Assembly (NCBI GenBank): GCA_903829325.1 | Contig: CAIKPM010000062.1 | Location: 1 to 64,000 of the forward strand | Length of the DNA stretch: 64,000 bases | Direction of reading: 5' to 3' | From: an uncultured bacterium | GTDB taxonomy: Bacteria; Vulcanimicrobiota; Vulcanimicrobiia; Vulcanimicrobiales; Vulcanimicrobiaceae | Shown: in pieces, positions 1-8,885 of the stretch | Layout of the letters: the number at the start of each line of letters is the position of its first letter | How positions within the stretch are numbered: the stretch's first letter is position 1 | Made by a program: the position numbers and the translations under genes | Notes under the pieces: model-generated | Told to the model about the DNA's origin: nothing | Seen by the model: the letters and a program-made list of their open reading frames with translations, nothing else | Databases searched by the model: none

Positions 1-73
1 ATTTACCACCGTGAATGACCTGCCCGGCGGCATCGGCTTTGAACTCTTGAGAGAATGATCGCCTCGATGGCAT
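1..73 (-). CDS. IS3-family transposase OrfA, N-terminal fragment cut by the window edge
   Basis: Reading leftward from ATG at 71-73, the first 24 codons give a protein starting MPSRRSFSQEFKADAAGQV. The R-x-F-S-x-E-F-K-A-D/E-A signature is the usual start of IS3-type OrfA helix-turn-helix proteins, which bind the IS ends. The rest of orfA and the expected frameshifted orfB lie outside the window. It cannot be told whether the element is intact. Confidence 0.65.
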   Translation of the reverse strand, partial: MPSRRSFSQEFKADAAGQVIHGGK

Positions 74-140
74 GTTGCACCTCGCTGCCTGGATACTTCG
101 CCAGGCTTAACTTGGTGTCACGCTAACCGGGGCCATCTCA
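1..140 (-). mobile_element. End of an IS3-like insertion sequence (runs off the left edge)
   Basis: The minus strand begins at 140 with TGAGATGGCCCCGGTTAGCG, which has the TGA start and C/G-rich run typical of IS3-family left ends. About 65 nt further in is a transposase start codon (71-73). Only this terminus is inside the window, so the second inverted repeat and the target duplication cannot be seen. Assignment to IS3 rests on the terminal motif and the OrfA-like N-terminus; the exact outer boundary could be a few bases off. Confidence 0.65.
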
Positions 141-204
141 GAACGCATAAAAAAACAAAGCATTCTCTGAGAAGACGACTTATATCCCAAAGGGAACGAT
201 GCCG

Positions 205-1827
205 TCATAAATCAACGTCCATCATGTCATCGAACGGCGAATACGCATTCGGATGGAAGTTATGCAAGCGACTCGTCGCCACGTAGATATCGTCATTCAT
301 TTCTAAGATAATCGTCGGGACATCGCTCACCAGCAGCCGTTGGACTTGCGCTAGGAGCGGTTTGCGTTGCGAGTTATCGTAGGTAGCAGACATCCGTTGA
401 TACAATGCATCAACCTTGGGGTTACAATAGTGCAGATAATTTTGCCCCTTGGGCGGGACGGCTTGGCAGCCGTATAGCGTCGAGAGATCGCCCATCACAT
501 CGCCCTGCCAAGCGAATTCACTCACGTCGTACCGTCCGCTGGCCAGAATGCCGCCATGCTCAACAGTGTCAAAGAACGTGCTCGGCGGATATGCTTGGAC
601 ATGAAGCTCGACACCTAACAGCCCCCACATTCGACGGATTTCATCGATGAACGTCTGTGAATCAGGATTGGCCGCACCCACGGCAACATCAAAGCTCAAC
701 CGTCGGCCAGCTCGAACCCGAATTCCATCACTGCCCCGCACCCAATGACCTTGATCGAGGAGCGCGTTAGCCGCCTGGGGCTTGTAGGCAACAAACGGGA
801 TGCTGGCATCGTAGCCGATTGACCCAGGCGCGGCGTAGCCATCTTGCAAGCTACCGGTATTGTGACGCACCACTTCGCGCAGTCGCACCCGATCCAAGCC
901 CAAGCGCAAGGCGGCTCGCACTTTGACGTCATCGAGTGGAGCATGAGCGACATTAAAATCAACGTGCGAAAAATACGAACCAGGGATAATTTGAGTGACA
1001 CTATTGGGCAAAGCTCGCGCTCGAGGATAAAAGCCAGGACGAACAAGCGGCCAGAGATCAGCTGCACCACTTTGCATCTGCGCTAAAGCCGTAGCTTCGT
1101 CAGGAACCGTATGAAACTCAATACGCGTAATCGGCGGTCGGCCACGAAAATAAAATGGATTAGACTCCATCCAGACGCCTTCGCCACGTTGCCAACGCAT
1201 ATACCGAAATGGTCCAATTCCTACCGGCAAGCTATTATATGCAGCCTTATTAATATCGTGTAAGCGCCAGAGCAGATGGCGGGGCAAAATACACGGATTT
1301 GCTCCAGCACTACCAAAAAATGTCGGCAAAAATGTAGCGTAAGGTTTTTGCAGATGAAAGATGATAGTGTAAGCGCCGCGAGTTTCTACCCGATCAATCA
1401 AATCCCAACCGTCACGGCCTAATTCATTATTAGCTGGATTTTTGATCACCCGAACCGTAAAGGCGACGTCATCTGCATTAAACCCAACCCCATCTGACCA
1501 ACGCACGCCCTGCCGCAAATGCCAGGTAATCGTCCGGCCATCGGCACTGATCCCGCCGTTGTCTTGCGAGGGGATCTCCGTCAGCAATTCCGGATACGGT
1601 CGCCCCCGATGATCATAACGCACAAAATACGCCATGGTGAGCTCTGAGACCATACTCAAAGAAGTCGCAGCGTAAAGATGGGGATTGAGCGTGACAAAAT
1701 CTTGCGGGCTCACAATCCGTAAGACATGTGAACGCACCGATGGGCTCCCGGTTTGCGCGCAAGCCGCAAAGCCCGCCAAAACAGCGACGATCAGAAAGAC
1801 GCGCAAACGCTTCGATGCCCGCTTCAT
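205..1827 (-). CDS. Peptide/nickel-type ABC transporter substrate-binding lipoprotein (SBP_bac_5 family)
   Basis: A 540-residue extracytoplasmic solute-binding protein of the OppA/DppA type. A basic N-terminus, a hydrophobic stretch and a cysteine at residue 23 (GFAAC) form a lipoprotein signal, so it should be anchored in a membrane facing the periplasm. Family hallmarks follow: a DDVAFTVRVIKN segment, VGIGPFRYMRW in the hinge region, and a C-terminal NFHPNAYSPFDDMMDVDL tail. It lies 5 nt after a paralogue of similar length with a matching tail, as the last gene of a four-gene operon. No permease or ATPase genes accompany it, so the transporter partner must be elsewhere. The substrate is unknown; oligopeptides are the family default only. 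Confidence 0.85.
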   Translation of the reverse strand: MKRASKRLRVFLIVAVLAGFAACAQTGSPSVRSHVLRIVSPQDFVTLNPHLYAATSLSMVSELTMAYFVRYDHRGRPYPELLTEIPSQDNGGISADGRTITWHLRQGVRWSDGVGFNADDVAFTVRVIKNPANNELGRDGWDLIDRVETRGAYTIIFHLQKPYATFLPTFFGSAGANPCILPRHLLWRLHDINKAAYNSLPVGIGPFRYMRWQRGEGVWMESNPFYFRGRPPITRIEFHTVPDEATALAQMQSGAADLWPLVRPGFYPRARALPNSVTQIIPGSYFSHVDFNVAHAPLDDVKVRAALRLGLDRVRLREVVRHNTGSLQDGYAAPGSIGYDASIPFVAYKPQAANALLDQGHWVRGSDGIRVRAGRRLSFDVAVGAANPDSQTFIDEIRRMWGLLGVELHVQAYPPSTFFDTVEHGGILASGRYDVSEFAWQGDVMGDLSTLYGCQAVPPKGQNYLHYCNPKVDALYQRMSATYDNSQRKPLLAQVQRLLVSDVPTIILEMNDDIYVATSRLHNFHPNAYSPFDDMMDVDL

Positions 1828-1832
1828 CGACT

Positions 1833-3518
1833 CTAAATGTCGACGTTCATCATGTCATCAAACGATGACGCCGCACTAGGATGAAAGTGCTTCAGGTCTG
1901 CATTTGCGACCCAAATATTTTCACGAATCAGCAAAGGATACAAAGGCACGTCATGAATGAGCGCATGCAAGATACCGCCTTTGAGTTGTTTTTGTACAAT
2001 CGGATTGTACGAACGGTCAAAAGCGTGCATCAGGCGATCAGTCTTCTCGTTGCAATAATGCGTGTTATTTTGACCATAGGGCGGGAAGGCATCGCAGCCT
2101 AAAATAGACCGCATACTATCGAAAGGATCAAGCTGCCACGAAAACATTGTGACGTCGTATCGGCCACTAAAAATGATGCCGTTTTCTTTATAGGGCGCAA
2201 AAAGCAGTTTCGTATCGTAGTGTTTGACATCAATCGCTACGCCAATATCTTGCCACCACCCACGCAGTAATTCAACGGTTGCATCACTGTCTACTTCGGG
2301 CGAGCCTAAGGCAAAATCTAGGCGGAGTTGCCGACCATTTTTTTGCCGAATTCCATCCGGGCCAGGCAGCCAACCAGCTGAGTCAAGCAAAGCCGCTGCT
2401 TTTTCTCGGTTATACGGCAAGAGCGAAATCATCGCTGGAGCATTAGGGTACGTTGGTGAAAGCACGCTCTCTTGTAAGATCCCAATACCATGTGCAATCT
2501 TATCACGCAACATGCGACGGTCAGTAGCATAACGCAAGGCTTGGCGAACGCGTACATCGGCTAAGATTGGATGGGCGAGATTGAAATCAATGTGCGAGAA
2601 CGTGTAACTAGGCTCCATCTGCACAACAAAACCGGGCAGGCGCCGGAAGCGGTCAATAAAATACGCCGGTGCTTGCAGCCAAAGGTCGATATCGCCGGTT
2701 TGCACAGCTTGTAAAGTGGTATTACGGCTGGGAATAATCCGAAAATCAATCCGTGCGAGCTTCGGCATGCCGCGCCAATACAAGGCATTCGGCATCAATA
2801 CAATGTCATCAGCGCGCTTCCAGGCAGCAACCTTAAAGGGACCAATTCCAACCGGCAGTGCGTTGTATGACACGTCGTTTAATTCAACCGACTTGCCAAG
2901 CAGGTGCTTCGGGAGAATACACGGACCACCGCTGCTAAAAAATGTCGGTTCAAATTGCGCATACGGCTGAGTCAGCGTCAAGGTCACGATATCAGGTCGG
3001 CTGCTCGTGATCGTGCGAATGTAGCGCCAACCGGTTCGATCGGTTACGTTATTACGATTATTGAGATATTGCTTAAACGAAAAAACCACATCAGCGGCTG
3101 AAAAAGGCTCGCCGTCAGCCCAACGCACCCCGTGGCGCAGATGAAACGTAATCACGCGCCCGTTGCCGCTCACGCCGCCATTGGCACGTGTCGGGAAAAA
3201 CGTTGCGAGTTCAGGCACTGGACGATTTTTTTGATCGTAGCGGAAAAGATACGCCATCGTTAATTGCGCGATATCGCTAACCGCAGCGGTCGAAGAAAAC
3301 CACGGATTGAGCGTCGTGACATCTTCATCCATCGCAACACGTAAAACATGCGGCTGAGTAAAGGCGTTAGTCCGACCGCTCAGGCTTAATGCCCCTTCTT
3401 TTGTACATGCATTCAGGGTGAAAGGCAGCAATGCAGCCAGCAGCAGCAATTTCCAAGAGCCGGTACCCTTAGCGCATCGCAGCAAGATCAAGCCCTTCCT
3501 TCGCACAGAATGCTTCAT
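1833..3518 (-). CDS. Second peptide-type ABC substrate-binding lipoprotein, paralogue of the next gene
   Basis: A 561-residue SBP_bac_5 protein. I chose the ATG at 3516-3518 because it leaves a credible lipoprotein signal (KLLLLAALLPFTLNAC, Cys38). The reading frame stays open 19 codons further upstream, but that extension only adds charged residues. The chosen start lies 50 nt inside the upstream gene, so the two genes overlap. No strong ribosome site is visible, so start confidence is moderate. Shared landmarks with the downstream paralogue are SAADVVFSFKQYLNNRNN, VGIGPFKVAAW and the C-terminal KHFHPSAASSFDDMMNVDI, which suggests tandem duplication. No transporter core components are adjacent. 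Confidence 0.82.
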   Translation of the reverse strand: MKHSVRRKGLILLRCAKGTGSWKLLLLAALLPFTLNACTKEGALSLSGRTNAFTQPHVLRVAMDEDVTTLNPWFSSTAAVSDIAQLTMAYLFRYDQKNRPVPELATFFPTRANGGVSGNGRVITFHLRHGVRWADGEPFSAADVVFSFKQYLNNRNNVTDRTGWRYIRTITSSRPDIVTLTLTQPYAQFEPTFFSSGGPCILPKHLLGKSVELNDVSYNALPVGIGPFKVAAWKRADDIVLMPNALYWRGMPKLARIDFRIIPSRNTTLQAVQTGDIDLWLQAPAYFIDRFRRLPGFVVQMEPSYTFSHIDFNLAHPILADVRVRQALRYATDRRMLRDKIAHGIGILQESVLSPTYPNAPAMISLLPYNREKAAALLDSAGWLPGPDGIRQKNGRQLRLDFALGSPEVDSDATVELLRGWWQDIGVAIDVKHYDTKLLFAPYKENGIIFSGRYDVTMFSWQLDPFDSMRSILGCDAFPPYGQNNTHYCNEKTDRLMHAFDRSYNPIVQKQLKGGILHALIHDVPLYPLLIRENIWVANADLKHFHPSAASSFDDMMNVDI

Positions 3519-4605
3519 AGGCAAAAGGGGAAATTTCCGATGGTTTGATTTCGCTCCGTCCACCCCAGAACACATTGGTATAGCTCACGGGAATGCCCGC
3601 CTCGCGTAAATGCTCATCGATCGCCGCTTTGTGGGCGAGCACAACATCTTTTTCGCGACCATGCGCCACGCCCATAATATTCACATCGTGAAACTCGGGG
3701 CCGCCTTCGCGCCAATACGCATGCGTCATAATATGATGCCGGCCAACTTCTTGCCCCGCCTCAATCTCGCGCCCCGGCGGCACCGCCCAATGAAACAGCG
3801 CGTTGTAGCGAGTCACGCTCTCGTTGCCCGCGGTTGCTTTGACATGCTCAAGAAAAGTGGAAAAGCGCCCAATCACGCCGCGTGTGGCCAATTGCTCGGC
3901 AGTTGCACAAAAATCCGCCAACGAGACTCCAGCCTCAGCCGCGCGCCCATCCCAAAGATTCGCAACTAATTCTTCGGGTGCAAACTCACGCTTAAGCGCA
4001 GTCAACACCTGCCACTCATGCCGACTCAACTCAACAATAACCGTATCACGAGCTTCGGCCGGAACGTCAGCGCGACTACCGATCGGCATATTTCTACGAC
4101 GAATATGACCAACCCCAAGCACGAACAAGCGCTGGGCGGGCATCACTCGAAAATGCTCAGCCCCGACCCGTTCGCGCAAAAATTCAGCGTGTTTCATTAT
4201 CGAGTAGCCCTGCGGAACCTTGAGGGTCGTCCACAGACGATACCTCGAACCGCGACTCGCGGTATCAGTCGTGCGCAAAACAACATGACCCGAAAACGGA
4301 TCTTGCTGATACATATACTCAAACGCAGCGTTGAGTCGTTCCGGCGAAACCTGCCAAGCGACCAAAGCACCTTGGGCCAAATTTGTGGCCATCAGCGTCT
4401 GACGGACCCGGCGAATCGTCCCGGCGCGCAACATCGCGATGATCCGCTCACGTACGAGCTCAACCTCGACTCCGCTCTGAGCGGAAATCGCACCCCATGG
4501 ATCCTTTTGAAAACTCTGGAGCTGATCTTCGGAAACCGCTAAAATCGCAGCATTCACCGGGTCATCAACATTGACGGGAATTGATAGCGGTGCTTGGGCC
4601 GACAT
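3469..4605 (-). CDS. Fused two-domain siroheme-decarboxylase-like (AhbA-AhbB / Lrp-AsnC fold) protein
   Basis: A 378-residue protein with two successive Lrp/AsnC-type units. Unit 1 (about 20-160) ends its winged helix with GTIRRVRQTLMATNLAQGAL and has a GHVVLRT...YRLWTTLKVPQ segment. Unit 2 (about 205-345) repeats this as GVIGRFSTFLEH and IMTHAYWREG...HDVNIMGVAHG. In AhbA and AhbB, the subunits of siroheme decarboxylase in the alternative haem pathway, the same places read SHNYLR...YNIWFTL and SHCYxRP...YNLFTMIHG, so this looks like both subunits fused. A plain Lrp-type regulator is the alternative. Its ATG overlaps the stop of the upstream TolC gene (TAATG), implying translational coupling. 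Function from sequence alone is moderately sure; the haem role is inference. Confidence 0.68.
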   Translation of the reverse strand: MSAQAPLSIPVNVDDPVNAAILAVSEDQLQSFQKDPWGAISAQSGVEVELVRERIIAMLRAGTIRRVRQTLMATNLAQGALVAWQVSPERLNAAFEYMYQQDPFSGHVVLRTTDTASRGSRYRLWTTLKVPQGYSIMKHAEFLRERVGAEHFRVMPAQRLFVLGVGHIRRRNMPIGSRADVPAEARDTVIVELSRHEWQVLTALKREFAPEELVANLWDGRAAEAGVSLADFCATAEQLATRGVIGRFSTFLEHVKATAGNESVTRYNALFHWAVPPGREIEAGQEVGRHHIMTHAYWREGGPEFHDVNIMGVAHGREKDVVLAHKAAIDEHLREAGIPVSYTNVFWGGRSEIKPSEISPFAYEAFCAKEGLDLAAMR

Positions 4606-6113
4606 TAGAGTGTGTTCTCCCCAACTGCATACAGAAACGCTTGCTCGGCCTGACGCAGGGCATACACCGTTGTAACTTGGCTCGTCAAAGCTTGGGTTAA
4701 GCTCACCTGAGCATTGAGCAACTGCGGCAAGGTCGTGACTCCGGCGCGATATTGTGCTTGGGTTGCTTTGAGCACGGTCTGAGATTCATCGAGCGCCACT
4801 TGCGACTCGGACACCGCTTCGCGCGCTGAAATCAACTGAGCAAGCGTTTGTCGCACGTTGAGCTGCACTCCGAGCAATGTGGTCTGATAGTTCGCCTGTG
4901 CGAGATCCAGATTCGCCCGAGCTTGCGCCGTTCTCGCTGGGGTCTGGCCTTGATCGAATAAGGGGAAACTGAGCGTTGCCCCGAGCGACGTCGTACCCGT
5001 ATAATTGCCGCCACCGAGCGTGGTAGAAGCGTAACCTTGGCTCGCACTCCCGCTTAAGGTTGGGAAGAGCCCCAACTTCGCCTGACGCACATCCGCCCGC
5101 GCGGCATCGATATTCGCCTGGCTTGCGGCTAGGTCGGGGCGCAGATTCTGGGCGCGCAACATCGCAGTCTGATACGGGGGTATCGCGATCGTGTGCAATC
5201 CAGAGGTACGAAACACCGGCGTATCGTCTTTGGGTCGTACATTGGCATTCGCATCGACCCCCAGCGTATTCGCGAACGCAGCCTGGGCAGCAACTTCGTT
5301 GCCCTGAGCTTGGACGACCGCAACCCGAGCCTGGGCTACGGGCACTTCGGCGGTCACAACATCAACATACGCAGCAGTCCCAGCCCGGTATTGCGCGAGG
5401 ACTAGAGCGTACTGGACTTGGTTCTCACGTACCAGCTCTGCATCGACTTGCGTGGTGCGCTCGGCCTGGAGCGTCGCATAATATGCGCTCGCAACGTTGT
5501 AGGCGAGGGTCTGCAAGGTACGTTGGTAGGTATACACCGCAGCGGTTTCGGTTGCCTTAGCCGCTCGAATCCCTGCGGCGGTGCGGCCACCGTCAAAAAT
5601 AAGCTGATTTAAACTCAGCGAGCCACTGTTGAACTGTTGATTCGTCACACTCGACGATGTGCTCTGAAAGCTGTTTTGGTAACCGTTTTGAACGTTGCGG
5701 TTACTATACCACTCATGCGTGCTGCCGAGCGAACCCGCTAACGCGGGCAGCAGCCCCGCACGCGCGAGCCGAACTTCTGCGGCCGCAACGCCGACGTCTG
5801 CCCGCGCTGCGGCAAGGCTCGGCGAGAGCGCAACCGCCAGATCGACCGCCGCTTTCAGGGTGATGATGTGGGGCACACCAGCAATCTTCACCCCATTGCG
5901 CACCCCTGGAACCGGCGTGCCATACGCCGGATAGGGCAAGGTGGTGGGTTGATCGGCCGGTGCCAAACTTGGCACCGCCTCAGGCGACACAAGCGGACCC
6001 TGCATCTGAGCAGGCAGCGGCGGGGTTTGTGCCCCTGCGACTGCTAAGATAGCTTCAAGCGCGAGTGAAAACACTACGGTTGAAACTGCGAAAACCTCAC
6101 TGCGACGCCCCAT
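4605..6113 (-). CDS. TolC-family outer-membrane efflux channel protein
   Basis: A 502-residue outer membrane efflux protein (OEP family). A Sec signal peptide ends near GAQTPPL. After a proline-rich linker come the two long alpha-helical OEP repeats, rich in Ala, Gln and Leu: about residues 85-280 (AVDLAVALSPSLAAARADVGVAAAEVRLARA) and 300-495 (MLRAQNLRPDLAASQANIDAARADVRQAKLGLFP). Such proteins trimerise into the outer-membrane and periplasmic conduit for tripartite exporters or type I secretion. No membrane-fusion protein or pump is next to it. It is the first gene of the minus-strand operon and is coupled by a TAATG overlap to the siroheme-decarboxylase-like gene. AAGGAG lies about 12 nt before the ATG. 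Confidence 0.9.
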   Translation of the reverse strand: MGRRSEVFAVSTVVFSLALEAILAVAGAQTPPLPAQMQGPLVSPEAVPSLAPADQPTTLPYPAYGTPVPGVRNGVKIAGVPHIITLKAAVDLAVALSPSLAAARADVGVAAAEVRLARAGLLPALAGSLGSTHEWYSNRNVQNGYQNSFQSTSSSVTNQQFNSGSLSLNQLIFDGGRTAAGIRAAKATETAAVYTYQRTLQTLAYNVASAYYATLQAERTTQVDAELVRENQVQYALVLAQYRAGTAAYVDVVTAEVPVAQARVAVVQAQGNEVAAQAAFANTLGVDANANVRPKDDTPVFRTSGLHTIAIPPYQTAMLRAQNLRPDLAASQANIDAARADVRQAKLGLFPTLSGSASQGYASTTLGGGNYTGTTSLGATLSFPLFDQGQTPARTAQARANLDLAQANYQTTLLGVQLNVRQTLAQLISAREAVSESQVALDESQTVLKATQAQYRAGVTTLPQLLNAQVSLTQALTSQVTTVYALRQAEQAFLYAVGENTL

Positions 6114-6263
6114 GATCGGTATTTGCTCCTTGCCAGTTCATCGAAAAAACGCCGGCTTGCTGATGCTGCCGATAAGCTTTACGCTCCAACACGCCGATGC
6201 AGACTATGCAGTGCTTTTGCTATAGGGCGGAACCCTTCATTGCCACGGAGTATTTCTTACATT

Positions 6264-6659
6264 ATGCCGGTTAAATTAGAGATTGGACGGGTCTATCGCA
6301 GTCAGGCCCGAGTTGAAGAATGGATGACCGCCCAAAAAGCGGGGAATAAGGGCGTCGATGTCTTGTCGACCCCGAATCTCGTTCAGCTCATCGAAGAGGC
6401 CGCTTTGCAGTGCCTCCTGCCGACCCTCAACGACGAACAGATTAGCCTCGGAACTTATTTTGAAATCAATCACATTGCACCCAGCCCCGTCGGCCTGATA
6501 ATTCGGGTTGAGGTTGAGGTTGTCGCCATCGGCGGTCGCCGCATCACCTTCGCGGTTGCCGCTTTCGATGAACGTGAAAAAATCGCCGACGGTACCCACG
6601 AGCGCTATATTACCGAACGCGCCAAATTCAAAGAGAGACTCGAAGAAAAGCTTTCTTAG
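6264..6659 (+). CDS. Hotdog-fold thioesterase, fluoroacetyl-CoA thioesterase (FlK)-like
   Basis: 131 residues, a typical length for single hotdog-fold thioesterases. The ATG at 6264 was preferred over an upstream in-frame ATG because family similarity starts at MPVKLEIGR and CGGAG sits upstream at 6245-6249. A VLSTPNLVQLIEEAAL segment supplies the Thr and Glu, and INHIAPSPVG the His, that form the catalytic Thr/Glu/His set in FlK-like enzymes. Its probable job is hydrolysis of a small acyl-CoA in the cytoplasm; the acyl group is unknown. The gene stands alone, divergent from the tolC operon and convergent with flhB. An exact GCCGATAA lies upstream (6168-6175) but has no partner -35. Confidence 0.75.
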   Translation: MPVKLEIGRVYRSQARVEEWMTAQKAGNKGVDVLSTPNLVQLIEEAALQCLLPTLNDEQISLGTYFEINHIAPSPVGLIIRVEVEVVAIGGRRITFAVAAFDEREKIADGTHERYITERAKFKERLEEKLS

Positions 6660-6678
6660 CCGCTTTCGAAGGGCTCAT

Positions 6679-7824
6679 TCACAAGCCATGAGCGCGTCGT
6701 TGGGCCAGCAGATCACTCGCGTCGAGGCGAGCAAGCGTTGCACGAGCTTCGCGTTCGTATTGCTTGCTTGGACGCGCACGCAGCGCGAAGACGAAGGCGA
6801 TAATCTTCGCAACGGCAGAATACAACTCAGGCGGAATCGGCGTATCAAGCGGGACATCGCGATACAGAGCACGTGCCAACGGTGGATTTTCGATAACCGG
6901 AATCTCGTGTTTACGACCGACGTCACGGATGCGTTTTGCCATTAAATCAGCCCCCTTTGCCACCACGACGGGAGCCGCCATTTCTTCGTCATCCCATTTC
7001 AGCGCGACCGCAAAGTGGGTTGGATTGGTCACGATCACCGTTGCCGTTGGCACCGCCGTCATCATCCGGCGACGAGCGATTTCGCGCTGACGCTTTTTGA
7101 AGACATTCTTGGCTTCGGCGTTGCCTTCTTGTTGGCGCGTTTCGTCTTTGACTTCGGCTTTGGTCATCTTTAAGGAGTCAGATAAACGATGCCGCTCCCA
7201 CAAGAAATCAACAAAACCTAAGACCAGCAAAAAACATCCGAAACGCAAGGAAACTCCAAACAAGAGATCATCCACAAACGTGATGATTGCGTGCGGGGCT
7301 TCTTCCGATAATGAATAGATATGATTGATATTATTATGTATCGCTTGATACATCAAGAAGCAAAGCAAGCTCATCTTGAACAACTGTTTGGCGAGATTGA
7401 CCAAACTCTGAGGTGAAAAAAGGCGCTTTATTCCTGAAATCGGGTTTAAGCGGCCAAAGTTTGGGATTAAAGGGTGCAGCGTAAAAACGATACCGACCTG
7501 AAACACATTGATCAGGATACTCACCGTGATGGTCACTCCAAAGAGCAACGCCATCGGCAGAATCGCGGCACGGGCAGTGGCACCAATCGAGCTCGAGGCA
7601 GACGCAATCGTCGGTTCCGGCAGAAAACTGGTATGGTCGATCGCCGCGTGCATCATCCGTAAGGCCGCCAATAAGCCTGGAATCAGCATCATATGCAACA
7701 TGATCACGATGGTTAAAAAAATGACCGCTCCGGAGAAATCATGGCTTTTCGCAACCTGACCACGTTTGCGCGCCTCAGAACGGCGCTTGGGAGTGGCTTT
7801 TTCGGTTTGTTCCGGCCTCGCCAT
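6679..7824 (-). CDS. flhB: Flagellar export switch protein FlhB
   Basis: A 381-residue inner-membrane component of the flagellar type III export gate, which switches secretion from hook to filament substrates. The N-terminus (EQTEKATPKRRSEARKRGQVAKS) is the family signature, followed by four membrane segments (about 32-220). The cytoplasmic domain carries the self-cleavage motif NPTH at residues 267-270. It is the last gene of the long minus-strand flagellar operon, 6 nt after fliR. The usual followers flhA, flhF and flhG are not here; the next gene is a convergent thioesterase. Confidence 0.97.
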   Translation of the reverse strand: MARPEQTEKATPKRRSEARKRGQVAKSHDFSGAVIFLTIVIMLHMMLIPGLLAALRMMHAAIDHTSFLPEPTIASASSSIGATARAAILPMALLFGVTITVSILINVFQVGIVFTLHPLIPNFGRLNPISGIKRLFSPQSLVNLAKQLFKMSLLCFLMYQAIHNNINHIYSLSEEAPHAIITFVDDLLFGVSLRFGCFLLVLGFVDFLWERHRLSDSLKMTKAEVKDETRQQEGNAEAKNVFKKRQREIARRRMMTAVPTATVIVTNPTHFAVALKWDDEEMAAPVVVAKGADLMAKRIRDVGRKHEIPVIENPPLARALYRDVPLDTPIPPELYSAVAKIIAFVFALRARPSKQYEREARATLARLDASDLLAQRRAHGL

Positions 7825-7830
7825 AACAGC

Positions 7831-8619
7831 TTACCGCACAACCATCGTGCGCAGCGCTGCGTCGAACTGAACCGGGAGTTGGCGAAAGAGTTGCGGGACC
7901 ACAAAACCAAAGATCGGTAGCGAAAAGGCAAACATCACCAAGCCAATGCCTAACTGTGCAGGCAACGCCACGATGAAGACATTGACTTGAGGCGCGACCC
8001 GCGCTAAAAAGCCCATCGCAACGTTAGTCACGAGCAGCGCGACAGCAATCGGTGCCGCAATCTTAAAAATCAACATCAAGGTTGTGGAAAAAAAGAGCAT
8101 AACGTCGTGCATCAAGGCTGGATTGAGCGCAGCGTAAGGTAGGGGCAAGACCCGGAATGAGTCGGCCATCCCCCGCAACATCAAGAGATGCGCATCGGTC
8201 GCTAAAAAAAGCAACGACGCCAACATCAATTGCAGCTGACCCAAAATGCTGACATTGGTCCCATTGAGTGGGTTAATCACGTTGGTAATCGCAAAACCAA
8301 CTTGCGTATCAATAATTTCACCAGTAAATTGAATGCCCGCAAAAACGAGACTTCCTAAGAAACCCAGGAGTAAACCAACCCCAATCTGAGCGAGGATCGC
8401 AACCACAAACAAAGGCACGGCCACTATCGGATCAAGATTGGGCAGCGCACTTGCGATAAAATACGCCAGAAACGCGCTTAAGCCTAATCGAACTTGGGGT
8501 GGCAATTGGTGACCAGAAAAAACGGGCAGCACCACCAGCATCGAGATACAGCGCGCAAACACCAGCAGGAAGCGGATAAACGCTCCCCCGCCCCAAGTCG
8601 CCATATCATGGATCGTCAT
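7831..8619 (-). CDS. fliR: Flagellar export gate protein FliR
   Basis: A 262-residue polytopic inner-membrane protein of the FliPQR export channel. Several hydrophobic helices and the family segments RFLLVFARCISMLVVLPVFS near the N-terminus and GEIIDTQVGFAITNVINP in the centre identify it. The start codon overlaps the fliQ stop (ATGA), indicating coupled translation of stoichiometric subunits. The length is normal for the family. Confidence 0.95.
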   Translation of the reverse strand: MTIHDMATWGGGAFIRFLLVFARCISMLVVLPVFSGHQLPPQVRLGLSAFLAYFIASALPNLDPIVAVPLFVVAILAQIGVGLLLGFLGSLVFAGIQFTGEIIDTQVGFAITNVINPLNGTNVSILGQLQLMLASLLFLATDAHLLMLRGMADSFRVLPLPYAALNPALMHDVMLFFSTTLMLIFKIAAPIAVALLVTNVAMGFLARVAPQVNVFIVALPAQLGIGLVMFAFSLPIFGFVVPQLFRQLPVQFDAALRTMVVR

Positions 8620-8885
8620 TGGGTGAACGCCGACAAGTTCAGAAAGACTCGGCTAGTAAACGACGTGAGCATGGCCAGCATAAACGGGCCAAAGACTAAG
8701 AGCGAAAACCCGATGACCACGATCTTGGGAATGAACGAAAGCGTCGCTTCTTGGATCGAGGTAATCGCCTGAAAAATCGAGACGAGTAGACCAACAACAA
8801 GCCCCAGAATGAGGGCTGGAGCACTCGTGACAATCGCCGTAAAGACGGCTTGACGCCCAAGATCGATCGCCATGGACTCGGTCAT
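8616..8885 (-). CDS. fliQ: Flagellar export gate protein FliQ
   Basis: 89 residues from the ATG at 8883-8885 (MTESMAIDLGRQAVFTAI), the standard FliQ length with two transmembrane helices and a polar loop (QEATLSFIPKIV). The frame is open 13 codons further upstream inside fliP, but this ATG overlaps the fliP TGA (ATGA) and matches the family start, so it was chosen. FliQ packs around the FliP/FliR pore in the membrane. It is coupled at both ends, to fliP before and fliR after. Confidence 0.95.
   Translation of the reverse strand: MTESMAIDLGRQAVFTAIVTSAPALILGLVVGLLVSIFQAITSIQEATLSFIPKIVVIGFSLLVFGPFMLAMLTSFTSRVFLNLSAFTQ

Noticed and set aside
6168-6175. Exact GCCGATAA on the plus strand upstream of the thioesterase gene
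   Set aside because: No TAAA-like -35 at 14-16 nt; the expected place reads A/C/G-rich sequence. Probably chance.
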